Shown piece after piece: positions 16,241 to 24,365 of a stretch of 62,331 bases of DNA (position 1 is its first letter; each line of letters starts with the position of its first letter). A program made the translations under genes and the position numbers. This DNA is from an uncultured delta proteobacterium (GTDB lineage: Bacteria; Bdellovibrionota_C; UBA2361; OMII01), in contig CAIVDM010000035.1 in the NCBI GenBank assembly GCA_903904735.1, positions 1 through 62,331 on the forward strand, written 5' to 3'. Under the pieces are notes generated by a model. It had not been told where the DNA came from. It worked only from the letters and a program-made list of their open reading frames with translations, and ran no database searches.

Positions 16241-17204
16241 TCCTCATCAGGTCACATATCAGGGAGAGCTCGCGAGACTTGATAAGGTCTTGGTGTCCGA
16301 GCTGGAGAGCGTTCAGGAGTGTAGTCGCTCACAGATAGAGCGGTGGATCGAGCAGGGGCTCGTGACAGTGAACGCTCGGGTCATAAAAAAGTCATCATGG
16401 AAGGTGAGCGCGGGGGATGTCATTGAGCTGCTGGCGCCGACAGACGCGCCGAGCGCTCTTTCCCCGTTCCAATTCAAGCTTGATATCTTATTTGAGGATA
16501 GTGAACTTCTGGTCATTAATAAGCCCGCGGGTCTTTCGGTTCACCCTGGAGCGGGAAATAGGGATCAGACACTCGCGAACGCGGTCGTTCACCATGTGGG
16601 ACAGTCTCAGCTAGCGGTTGGTCAGAGTGATAGACCTGGTATCGTGCACCGATTGGATAAAGATACGACTGGCGCGTTAGTGATAGCGAAAAGCACGGCG
16701 ACCCACGCCGCGTTATCTCGCCAATTCGCCGATCGAACGATTGATCGCGCGTACCGCGCGCTTGTATTTACGACGCCTCGGGCAAAGCGCCCGGTTCAGG
16801 TCGCGGAGGAGGGGGAGATTAGCGCGCCAATCGGTCGGCATCCCACGAAGCGTACGCTCATGGCGATAGTGGAGCACGGTAAACCAGCGGTCACTCACTG
16901 GAGTGTTGTCGAGCGATTCCCGCACGCGACCCTTCTTGAGTGTCGGCTTAGAACGGGGCGAACCCACCAGATCCGTGTCCATCTGCATTCGCTGGGCTGT
17001 CCGGTGATCGGCGACAAAACGTATGGCGACTTCACGAATCTACCCCCAAAGCTGCGAGACGCCGCCGAGAAGTTTGGTCGACAGGCTCTCCACGCCTACA
17101 CGCTAGGGTTTGAACATCCAGTCACAAAGAAGCGGCTCGTGTTCACGGCGCCTGTACCCGATGATTTTGCGGCGTTAGTTGGAACATTCCGCGGTTCAGT
17201 CTGA
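16233..17204 (+). CDS. rluD: RluD-type 23S rRNA pseudouridine synthase
   Basis: A 323-residue enzyme. The N-terminal S4 RNA-binding domain (about 10-75) is followed by the RluA catalytic domain with VNKPAGLSVHPG, the signature GIVHRLDKDTTGALVIAK holding the catalytic Asp, and LRTGRTHQIRVHL. RluD modifies helix 69 of 23S rRNA; RluC or RluA specificity cannot be excluded. The ATG at 16233 inside the end of ribF follows a GGGAGG site and is preferred over 16212. The next gene starts directly after the stop. Confidence 0.88.
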   Translation: MLSPHQVTYQGELARLDKVLVSELESVQECSRSQIERWIEQGLVTVNARVIKKSSWKVSAGDVIELLAPTDAPSALSPFQFKLDILFEDSELLVINKPAGLSVHPGAGNRDQTLANAVVHHVGQSQLAVGQSDRPGIVHRLDKDTTGALVIAKSTATHAALSRQFADRTIDRAYRALVFTTPRAKRPVQVAEEGEISAPIGRHPTKRTLMAIVEHGKPAVTHWSVVERFPHATLLECRLRTGRTHQIRVHLHSLGCPVIGDKTYGDFTNLPPKLRDAAEKFGRQALHAYTLGFEHPVTKKRLVFTAPVPDDFAALVGTFRGSV

Positions 17205-17975
17205 ATGAACAAGAGTGATTTCTTAATCCAAGAGGTAGCGGGCGCGCGCTTCCTGTCAAACACCGCCTGGTGGGCAGCGGGCTTTAAGCACGGCATGACG
17301 ATGACTGACATGTCGTTTTCTCAAGGAGACCGAGCGGAGTGCGCTCGGCGCCTTTGTGAGAGCTTGAACGCTGATTGTTTGATCCTGCTCAAGCAGGTCC
17401 ATGGTCGCGAAGTGGTTGATTGCCGTGAGAGTCGAACTCTCAATGAGATGCTTGGTCACGCCTCATCGTTCTTCTCGCAAACTCGAGAGGGTGACGCGCT
17501 CATTGTTCCTCCTCGACAACCGATTCAGGGAAAGCGGATCCTCTTTGGGGTTCTTACCGCTGATTGCGTGCCAGTGGTGCTTCGAGGCGATTTGGGTATC
17601 GCCGTGATTCACGCTGGATGGCGTGGGTTAGCCCAAGGCATCATCGAGGCCAGCGCTAATGGGCTGGCGGATGCGCGAGATGGGATAGTGTTGGCATGCG
17701 CTGGTAGCTCCGAGAGCGCTCGTTATGAGGTCGGAACCGAAGTAGTGGCGGCGATTGGGAACTCAGCGGTTACTTCGCCAACACCACGGGAAGGAAAGCA
17801 TCTTCTCGATACGGCCGAAACCGCGATGACACAGCTTAGGGAGGCTGTACCGAGGGGTTCGTTTGTAAGCGCTGGAATATGCACGATTTCCGATGCGCGG
17901 TTTCATTCCTTTCGACGTGATGGGGATCGTGCAGGTCGAAGTATTACGTTCGTGTGCCCGCCGGACGCGACCTAA
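17205..17975 (+). CDS. pgeF: YfiH/PgeF-family protein (purine nucleoside phosphorylase / peptidoglycan editing)
   Basis: A 256-residue protein of the DUF152/YfiH family. The three zinc ligands are in place: KQVHG, TADCVPV and IHAGWRG. The YEVG block follows. Members act as purine nucleoside phosphorylases/adenosine deaminases, and in E. coli YfiH removes wrongly placed amino acids from peptidoglycan precursors. The gene starts immediately after the rluD-type stop (TGA then ATG), an order also common in other bacteria. Confidence 0.9.
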   Translation: MNKSDFLIQEVAGARFLSNTAWWAAGFKHGMTMTDMSFSQGDRAECARRLCESLNADCLILLKQVHGREVVDCRESRTLNEMLGHASSFFSQTREGDALIVPPRQPIQGKRILFGVLTADCVPVVLRGDLGIAVIHAGWRGLAQGIIEASANGLADARDGIVLACAGSSESARYEVGTEVVAAIGNSAVTSPTPREGKHLLDTAETAMTQLREAVPRGSFVSAGICTISDARFHSFRRDGDRAGRSITFVCPPDAT

Positions 17976-18153
17976 TCGAACAGTGTTGGGAATTTTGTGA
18001 CCATTTCCCGCCGATTTTCCCCACATTAAGCCTTAAAGTGATGCATACTAGATAGAGTGCGCGGGGTTCCGCCACGAGCTAGTTTCGCTGATGTCCGTAC
18101 ATTTCAAACACTTCCCGCTTTTAACAGTGGGGACTTTATGAGGGAGGATGATC

Positions 18154-18384
18154 ATGGAGCGTTCTGACCGAGATCTTATTGAGCGAGTCGCACCAGGCAA
18201 TTTTGAGCTACACAAGTTGTACGAACGTCATAAACAGCTAGAGGAGCGGCTCGATAAACTCGGTAAAAAGGCGTACATGACTCCCGCCGAGGAGCAAGAG
18301 CAGCGACAGCTCAAGCAAGTGAAATTAAGAGGCGTTGAGAAGATGCTCAAGTTGGCGAACGCGAATCAGAATTTAGCCGCGTAG
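18154..18384 (+). CDS. DUF465/YdcH-type small helical protein
   Basis: A 76-residue, highly charged, all-helical protein with a heptad-like pattern (LHKLYERHKQLEERLDKLGKK and then EEQEQRQLKQVKLRGVEKM), which fits the DUF465 family of unknown function. The second ATG (18154) is preferred because the GGGAGG site is 6 bases before it and touches the first ATG at 18148. It is followed by a strong terminator and seems to be a single-gene transcript. Confidence 0.75.
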   Translation: MERSDRDLIERVAPGNFELHKLYERHKQLEERLDKLGKKAYMTPAEEQEQRQLKQVKLRGVEKMLKLANANQNLAA

Positions 18385-18415
18385 GGTGCTAGCGTTGATG
18401 CCCCGTTAAAAAGTG

Positions 18416-18448
18416 AAATGGGACCTCTCGGGGTCCCATTTCTATTTT
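18416..18448 (+). terminator. Intrinsic terminator after the DUF465-type gene
   Basis: Perfect 10-base arms AAATGGGACC and GGTCCCATTT around a short TCTCGG loop, followed by CTATTTT. The A-rich left arm means it can work for both strands, and so may also end the transcript of the gene at 18498 on the minus strand. Confidence 0.85.
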
Positions 18449-18497
18449 CGCCGATTCTCGTGAGAGCTCCGGCTAGGTAGACTTAAGGCGTCTACCC

Positions 18498-18812
18498 CTA
18501 TGCCGCTCGACGCCGAGTTCGAATTCTCGATTTGGCGTTCAAGATCGCATAGCGCGTTTTTTCAGGATCGAATCCAAAATAGCGACAGATGGAATTGAAT
18601 GAGAGGATATACTCCTCATCATCGCTCATGAGATATTCCAGCGCCTCAGCACGAAGCTCAGGGCCGGATTGAAGATCCTCGATTGTGCGAAGAATCATCG
18701 CTCTCATAAGTTCACTAACCGCTGTGTATCCTTTCCCGCCGAGATACGCGAGATCCATTTCAGGTAACCGGTCCGAATTGCCCACCGCAGACTCCGTGTA
18801 GTTAAAAGCCAC
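18498..18812 (-). CDS. Small protein of unknown function
   Basis: About 104 residues; no family recognised with confidence. The GTG at 18812 is chosen because AAAAGGAG lies 4 bases before it; a longer form from 18854 is possible. The C-terminus has the pattern SDDEEYILSFNSICRYFGFDPEKTR, which resembles short proteins with an FSF.N.C..LGLDP.. motif that I recall from myxobacteria and planctomycetes. The end is arginine-rich (SRIRTRRRAA), so nucleic-acid binding is possible but unproven. Confidence 0.6.
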   Translation of the reverse strand: MAFNYTESAVGNSDRLPEMDLAYLGGKGYTAVSELMRAMILRTIEDLQSGPELRAEALEYLMSDDEEYILSFNSICRYFGFDPEKTRYAILNAKSRIRTRRRAA

Positions 18813-19092
18813 GTTACTCCTTTTGAAGCCGCTTCCTTCGTATCTCACCGCCACTAAAACGACGAGAAGATGGACGCATGCCCCTAAAACCTGTAGGCAA
18901 ACACAATTGAACCAGCCGCTTCAGATTGCTCTCAAACGGCTTACGTAGAGAGTGTTATGCGGGACCAACCCGTCCGAGATGCCTATTTTTCCGGTGTTTT
19001 ATAAGGTGGCGAAATGACAAGCACATTTTACGAGCTTTTTTGAGAGTCGCGGACTCTGCCCTGATCTGAGGCGGGTGTTTATCGATGAGCGC

Positions 19093-19791
19093 TTAGCCGC
19101 CTAAGAGAGCGGCGCAGGGAAGCGAGAATAGGTTGCCCCGAAGAACGCAGCTTTTTTGGTCACTTCCGATGATAATGAGATTTGGCTCTTCTGAGATGTT
19201 GTCGCTTAGCTTGGCGGTCGCGGCATGCGTCGCCAGTAGCGCCTGCGCGGCGGCCATGGGGGTGCTCGAAAGCAGCTCCTTCAGCGCCTCATGCGCGAGG
19301 AGATCCGAGGAAAAACGGGAAAGGAGGGGGCTTCCCGCGAAACAGATCTGACCGCGCGCTCGGTGCGGTATGAAGTCTCGCGCCGCCTCCCACAACAACA
19401 CCGTGCTTGAGAGATGGCTCTTGATATCAATCGGATCTCGAAGGTTTCCCGTGAGAACAAGGGCTACGCGAACGTCGATATCAAAACCTTTCCATTTTGA
19501 ATGAAACTCCGCGAACCTTTTTTTGCCGATGGTGGAAAGCGTTGAACACAGGCCTTTGTGTGATAGCGCCCGTCCTCGTGGTGTCGCCAGTAGCGTTGCT
19601 ATGTCCGAGAGCATTGATACCGCGGGTTGCCAGGTTCCGGCGTGAGCGGCGAAAACACCTCGTCCAAGATCGGCTAACTTGGAGGCGCTCGCGGAGAAGG
19701 TCTCTTGGGTCGCTGACAGGCGCCGGCGCGCCAGTGAATCGGCGAGGAGCAATGTGTGATCTGTTGATTGATGAACGATAAACATCGACAT
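19093..19791 (-). CDS. Protein of unknown function with a faint proteasome-like pattern
   Basis: A 232-residue protein, no family recognised with confidence. The ATG at 19791 has an AAGG site 7 bases before it. The first 70 residues (FIVHQSTDHTLLLADSLA, then KLADLGRGVFAAHAG) follow the strand order of proteasome-beta/HslV-like Ntn hydrolases, in which a conserved ADS and a K...G.AG occur. An N-terminal Thr nucleophile is not obvious (the protein starts Met-Ser-Met), so any catalytic role is speculative. No signal peptide or membrane segment. It follows the polyprenyl synthase gene after 129 bases on the same strand. Confidence 0.6.
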   Translation of the reverse strand: MSMFIVHQSTDHTLLLADSLARRRLSATQETFSASASKLADLGRGVFAAHAGTWQPAVSMLSDIATLLATPRGRALSHKGLCSTLSTIGKKRFAEFHSKWKGFDIDVRVALVLTGNLRDPIDIKSHLSSTVLLWEAARDFIPHRARGQICFAGSPLLSRFSSDLLAHEALKELLSSTPMAAAQALLATHAATAKLSDNISEEPNLIIIGSDQKSCVLRGNLFSLPCAALLGG

Positions 19792-19920
19792 GGTTTTTGC
19801 CTTACTATCGGTGACCGCTCAATTCGTAGCACCGAAACGGAGGTGTCGCCAGCAGTTACCCTTGAGCCCTGCGATGAAGGGGAAGGAGATGTCTCGCTCA
19901 GACTCTGTATTCCAATGACT

Positions 19921-20931
19921 TTAGCGAAGACGCTCAAGGGCGAATTCGATGATGGTGAAGAGGGTGTCAACGAACTCTGGTGATGAACCAGGTGTGCTCC
20001 GCACCGCGGTCTCGAGGGATGTTCGCGCGCGCTCCGCGTAAAGGTTCGCTACGTCCTTAGCTTCGCCAATGACCACACCATTCCGCAGAGCTTCGAGAGA
20101 TTGGCGCACATATAGCGGCTCTGTAGGGTCTCCGGGGGGAGTTAAGAGGCGCTTGCTTTCGACATCGCCTGTTTTCAGCCATAGCATGTTGACGATTGAG
20201 GGCTTTCTTTCGGCGATATCGAGACCCGGGCGTTTGCCGAGTGTCGCTTCATCCGAGATGACGTCTAGGATGTCGTCAATCATCTGAAAAGCCACACCCA
20301 ACGACTGCCCAAAAGATGACATCTCCTCAATAACCTCTGGTGACGCGCCACTTAAATGCGCCGCGCAGAACGCGGCTAGTCTGAATAATGAAGCGGTCTT
20401 TCGCTCGGCGATAGTGATGCTTGTCTCTACGGTGTGAGGCTGGAGATGAAGCGGGGTTTCGAGTGCTTCTCCCTCGACGAGCTCGATACACGCTTGTTCC
20501 GTGGCTTGAATGACCTTGTCATCGAGCTTCGCGCACAGACCAAAAGCACGAGTTAGTAGAAAGTCGCCGGACAAGAGTGTGAGGGGAACGCCGTATCTAG
20601 CGTATGGTGATGGCTTATGACGTCGAACGGGGGATTCGTCGATGATATCATCGTGCATCAGGGTCGCCATGTGGATGAGTTCAATCCCCGCGGCGATATC
20701 GACGAGCTCTCGGGATATCTGTGTCGCGCCTAGCGCACGCGCGCAGAGCAGGGTGAGGGCGGGGCGAATGCGCTTTCCTCCGAGTGACAGTAGGTAATCT
20801 GGGATCTCACGCATTGGCGTTACGTCTGAGCGAAACGTGGACCGTATTACTGTCTCTACGTTTGCAAGCTCAGGAATGAGGGTGAGGGATTGAGAGAATC
20901 GCTCTGCTGCGGAGGGGGCGGTCGGCTTCAT
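19921..20931 (-). CDS. Polyprenyl (long-chain) diphosphate synthase
   Basis: A 336-residue trans-isoprenyl diphosphate synthase that adds IPP units to an allylic primer. Seen: GGKRIRPALT, the first Asp-rich motif HDDIIDESPVRR, and the second QMIDDILDV. Family homology supports the ATG at 20931 over one 35 codons upstream. The region before the first Asp motif (ELIHMATLM) has small side chains, which fits octaprenyl/solanesyl-type (IspB) enzymes that supply quinone side chains, but GGPP-type activity is possible. Its substrates come from the MEP pathway (dxs, ispH in this window). Confidence 0.9.
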   Translation of the reverse strand: MKPTAPSAAERFSQSLTLIPELANVETVIRSTFRSDVTPMREIPDYLLSLGGKRIRPALTLLCARALGATQISRELVDIAAGIELIHMATLMHDDIIDESPVRRHKPSPYARYGVPLTLLSGDFLLTRAFGLCAKLDDKVIQATEQACIELVEGEALETPLHLQPHTVETSITIAERKTASLFRLAAFCAAHLSGASPEVIEEMSSFGQSLGVAFQMIDDILDVISDEATLGKRPGLDIAERKPSIVNMLWLKTGDVESKRLLTPPGDPTEPLYVRQSLEALRNGVVIGEAKDVANLYAERARTSLETAVRSTPGSSPEFVDTLFTIIEFALERLR

Positions 20932-21096
20932 GATTGACGCTACGATTACGGAGCAACCGTTGATGGCGCCCTGCGTACGAAACCACTGTGGTGGGACTCC
21001 TGAGCATCGCGCGCGCTCACAGAAAATACCCAACAATGCGGCGCACCAGTCACAGCACTTCCTACGCGGAGCGCATCAACCGATACGATAAGAGAA

Positions 21097-21171
21097 TGTC
21101 CCCAACGGGATTCGAACCCGTGTCTTAACCGTGAAAGGGTCACGTCCTAGGCCAGGCTAGACGATAGGGAC
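21097..21171 (-). tRNA. tRNA-Glu (anticodon UUC)
   Basis: A 75-base cloverleaf read on the minus strand: acceptor GTCCCTA pairing with TGGGGAC (one G-T), a D arm with the GGCCTAGGAC segment, anticodon stem TGACC/GGTTA with the loop CTTTCAC that puts TTC at 34-36, and a T arm ACGGG-TTCGAAT-CCCGT. The discriminator base is A. CCA is not encoded. It stands alone, with a good promoter upstream. Confidence 0.96.
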
Positions 21172-21188
21172 ACATAACAACGCTCGGG

Positions 21189-21217
21189 ATTTTAGCCCTG
21201 TTGCGCCGAGATGTCGA
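21189..21217 (-). promoter_or_regulatory. Probable sigma-70-type promoter of tRNA-Glu
   Basis: On the minus strand, -35 TCGACA (21217-21212) and -10 TAAAAT (21194-21189) are 17 bases apart. The GC-rich CCCGAGCG that follows resembles the discriminator of stringently controlled stable RNA promoters. The tRNA 5' end is 17 bases after the -10 box. Confidence 0.65.
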
Positions 21218-21423
21218 GCATTTAGCCCATTAAAGTGAGGGTAGGTGTACTTAACTTAACTAATCGGGTCAACCCCTGAGTGTTCTATCCCTCTCTGACA
21301 GGGGCTGAGTAGAAAAAAGCTTGAGAAAGGGGAGTGGTAACCAGTTGATGAAAATGGGGCAGCTTAGTGCGAAAACCCTAACGGTTCGGTATACAAGGCA
21401 GGGGCTTCAGCGCTTGGTAATCT

Positions 21424-22596
21424 ATGAAATCTATATCACTGGCAACTCTTCGAGAGTGCACGTCCGAAGTTGGGCTCTCAGTAGTTGCCGTAACTGACGC
21501 CCAGGATCTCGAGCTTGACCGAGAGCGCCTCGCGATCTGGCAGCAGAGCGGCTATGCGGGAGATATGGCGTTCATGAACAGGGATCCGGCCCTGCTCAGC
21601 AGCCCCGCGAGACTCCTTTCCTCAGCGCGCAGTGTGGTCTCCGTAGGAGCCTACTACGATCGGTCGGCCCGAGCTCCGCTCGCGCTAGGGTATGGCCGAA
21701 TCGCTCGATACGCATGGGGACGTGATTATCACAAAGTGCTCAGAAAGCGGCTTGAACAGCTCTGTGAGCTTATTACCGCTCGTTTGGGGTATTGCCCTAC
21801 CTATCGAGTATTCTCCGATTCGGTGCCTCTTCTTGAGCGCGCGGTGGCTCACAAGGCAGGGGTGGGATTTATCGGAAAGAACACGATGTTTATCGTTCCC
21901 CGGGCGGGAAGCTTTATGTTCCTGGGGGAGATCCTTTGGGACCTTGAAGTGCTCGATCTGGACCCACTCCCGTTGGCGGGGGGCGCCAACTGCGGAACGT
22001 GTTCTCGGTGCTTGGTTAAATGTCCGAGTCAAGCTTTTGTGTCTGAGCGCGTGCTCGATGCCCGTCGGTGTATCTCCTACCTGACTATCGAGAAGAGGGA
22101 CGCGCTGAGCTGGCAGGAGCGCGCCTGGTTGGGGGAGTGGCTGTTTGGGTGTGATGTGTGTCAGGAGGTGTGTCCCTTCAATAGCCGAAGCTTGCGGCTT
22201 CAAAGTGGCGCCGATGTCGCGGAGTTTTCGCCGGAGCATGGCGCCGGTCAGGCCCTTTCGCTTCGAGACGTGTTGACGATCCGAGACGACGCCTCATTTG
22301 TCGCTCGGTTCGGGGGCACTCCCATTATGAGAACAAAACGAGCGGGATTGCTTCGGAACGCCGCCGTAGTAGCGGCGAACACCGAAGCGGTGGAGCTGGT
22401 GGGGACTCTGATGGAAGTAGCGCTGCATGATCCAGCTCCTCTCGTTAGACAGCACGCGGTCTGGGCGTATTGTAAGCTTGCGCGGCTTGACGGAGTAGGT
22501 CGGGAGACGATTGATAACGTTCTTAGACGAACTGGCGATGACCCTGCTTCTGAGGTCGGCGCGGAGACTAGGGAATGCCTCGAAAAAATGCTGTGA
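21424..22596 (+). CDS. queG: Epoxyqueuosine reductase QueG
   Basis: A 390-residue cobalamin- and iron-sulfur-dependent enzyme for the last step of queuosine tRNA modification. The N-terminal DUF1730 part is followed by a central GFIGKNTMFI segment, and then two [4Fe-4S] motifs: CGTCSRCLVKCP (about 195-206) and CDVCQEVCP (about 241-249). The C-terminal HEAT-like helices (about 315-385) are typical of full-length QueG. Its neighbour tRNA-Glu is not a queuosine tRNA, so the closeness is not functional evidence. Confidence 0.94.
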   Translation: MKSISLATLRECTSEVGLSVVAVTDAQDLELDRERLAIWQQSGYAGDMAFMNRDPALLSSPARLLSSARSVVSVGAYYDRSARAPLALGYGRIARYAWGRDYHKVLRKRLEQLCELITARLGYCPTYRVFSDSVPLLERAVAHKAGVGFIGKNTMFIVPRAGSFMFLGEILWDLEVLDLDPLPLAGGANCGTCSRCLVKCPSQAFVSERVLDARRCISYLTIEKRDALSWQERAWLGEWLFGCDVCQEVCPFNSRSLRLQSGADVAEFSPEHGAGQALSLRDVLTIRDDASFVARFGGTPIMRTKRAGLLRNAAVVAANTEAVELVGTLMEVALHDPAPLVRQHAVWAYCKLARLDGVGRETIDNVLRRTGDDPASEVGAETRECLEKML

Positions 22597-22680
22597 TCCG
22601 TTAGGTTGGCGCGAAGCCCATTAATTTCTGTGATACGCGAGGCAGTTGCTAAATCGGTCGTAACTTAGGAGACTATATCT

Positions 22681-23268
22681 ATGAAATACAGTCTTTTTTC
22701 AATTCTTCTAGTTGGCGTGATGTGTGTAGTGGGCTGCTCCCCGGAGTTGGGTTTGCAGATGACAGTGCCGAATCTCCCGGAGCCTCAGGCGGCGGTGGAT
22801 GCTTCGGCCGCCACCGACCCGGTGAAGGTCAAAGTGGGCAAGTTCGTCGACGCTCGCGCTTCCCAGACGATAGCGACAATCGATGGTCGTTCCGTTCCTT
22901 CCGAGGGGGCGCTAGGCGATGTGGTTCAGGAGGGATTCACTCGATACTTGCGTCAGGCGGGAGTTCACATCGCTATCCTCAATTCGCCAATGATAGACGG
23001 GGAGATAGTGGATTGGCAGGCGCGTGTGAAGCCGTCCTTCCCGACTTCCGACGCGAAGGCGACGGCGAAGTTGCGCGTGATCGTACGAGACTCAAAGTCA
23101 CATCCTTTGTATAGGGCGACGTTCTCTGGTGAAGCCACCGCGAGTCATCCAATGCTTGACGAGGAGAGTATTCAAAAGCTTTTGGCCCAAGCGATGGGCA
23201 GCGCTATCGAGACCGCTGTCAAGAGTGATGAGTTTTTGGCGCAGCTATCCAAGGGACGAGTCGAATAA
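22681..23268 (+). CDS. Putative YajG-like lipoprotein
   Basis: A 195-residue lipoprotein: signal peptide with lipobox Cys19 (VVGC). The mature part alternates strands and helices: VKVKVGKFVDAR near residue 49-60, then LGDVVQEGFTRYLRQAGVHI, then GEIVDWQARVKPSF, and a final helix. This is the layout of YajG-type lipoproteins of unknown function. An AGGAG site lies before the ATG. It precedes the phosphatase gene by 43 bases and may share its transcript. Confidence 0.65.
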   Translation: MKYSLFSILLVGVMCVVGCSPELGLQMTVPNLPEPQAAVDASAATDPVKVKVGKFVDARASQTIATIDGRSVPSEGALGDVVQEGFTRYLRQAGVHIAILNSPMIDGEIVDWQARVKPSFPTSDAKATAKLRVIVRDSKSHPLYRATFSGEATASHPMLDEESIQKLLAQAMGSAIETAVKSDEFLAQLSKGRVE

Positions 23269-23311
23269 GAAGGAGGCTTCTCCTCGGAGACGGTGCGAAG
23301 CTAAGGACCTC

Positions 23312-24199
23312 ATGAGTGAGATAAGAGAAGATTTTGTGGAGCGTGTGCGGCAGCTTGTCCGCGAAGTGTTCCCAATGGTGCTTCGCGCCGTCGCCGCCGC
23401 GTCACGAGAGGCGAGCGCGAAGGCGGATGGAAGTCTTGTCACGGAGACCGACTGCGCGGTGGAATCGCATTTCGTCAAGGCGCTTGAAAGGCACTTTCCA
23501 GGGGTTCCGGTGCTTGGTGAGGAGATGTCCGCGTCAGCGCGCTTGTCGGAACATGCAGACGCTGGGGCATACTACGCCAACTTCATGTCGTCGCCGCATC
23601 AAATTATAATTGATCCGATTGATGGGACGAAGAACTTTGTCGAAGGAAAGCGAGAGTTCTGTATCGCAGCGGCGCTCACCGCGCGGGTTGGAGAGGGGAT
23701 CTGGCCGATAGCGGGAGTCGTGGCGGTGCCAAACACCGGGATGATATACTACACGGAGGGAGGATTCGTTCGTGAAGAGTCGGTGGTAGGTGAGAACTCC
23801 GTCATCATCGAGCGACGAGAGGTCGCCGAACCTCTCATGTCCGTTAGTAGCAAGGACCGCTGGTGGCTCGCGACAAATGGGTATTCGTTGGCGCATCCCT
23901 GGATTTCAAGTGGTTCAAGTGTACATGATTTTCTCGGCACATGCGTCGGGCGATTGCGTGGGTCGGTAACTGGAACCCAGCGCCTATGGGACTTGATGGC
24001 GCCGCTGGCCCTCGCCAATAATCTTGGTTGCGTACTTCGGGATCTCGCTACTGGGGATTGCGTGACACGGATTACACCAGAGCATTTGAGCCCTAATCTT
24101 GAGCGCAGAGCGTGGGGACTCGAGCGGAAAATGGTGCTGTTACCTGCTCACGCCACCCTCGCTGAATTGGTGCGAAGAAGTGACGCTGAACAAGGATAA
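23312..24199 (+). CDS. Inositol-monophosphatase family phosphatase
   Basis: A 295-residue Mg-dependent phosphatase. The metal-binding motifs are present: GEEM near residue 69-72, the signature IDPIDGTKNFVEG (about 103-115), and a late WDLMAPLAL segment. The family includes inositol monophosphatase, histidinol phosphatase (HisN) and CysQ; sequence alone does not decide between them. The ATG at 23312 follows AAGGA and matches the start of the domain; a longer upstream frame overlaps the lipoprotein gene and is not needed. Confidence 0.85.
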   Translation: MSEIREDFVERVRQLVREVFPMVLRAVAAASREASAKADGSLVTETDCAVESHFVKALERHFPGVPVLGEEMSASARLSEHADAGAYYANFMSSPHQIIIDPIDGTKNFVEGKREFCIAAALTARVGEGIWPIAGVVAVPNTGMIYYTEGGFVREESVVGENSVIIERREVAEPLMSVSSKDRWWLATNGYSLAHPWISSGSSVHDFLGTCVGRLRGSVTGTQRLWDLMAPLALANNLGCVLRDLATGDCVTRITPEHLSPNLERRAWGLERKMVLLPAHATLAELVRRSDAEQG

Positions 24200-24365
24200 G
24201 GGCATAAGCAGAACCTTATTTTAGCGAGCCTGTTGGGTGTCATCAGGTAGTTAGACCTTCGATCGTGGCGGTTTCCACCAAATCGAATCAGAGACCAATT
24301 TTTCACTTAGATACCTGAGAGATCCGTCCGATCCCCCTGATGAGAGCCTTCTCACAGGGAAAACT

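Noticed and set aside
19768..19983. 71-codon frame on the plus strand between two minus-strand genes
   Set aside because: It overlaps the 5' end of one gene and the 3' end of the polyprenyl synthase in antisense, has no ribosome site, and shows no family resemblance.
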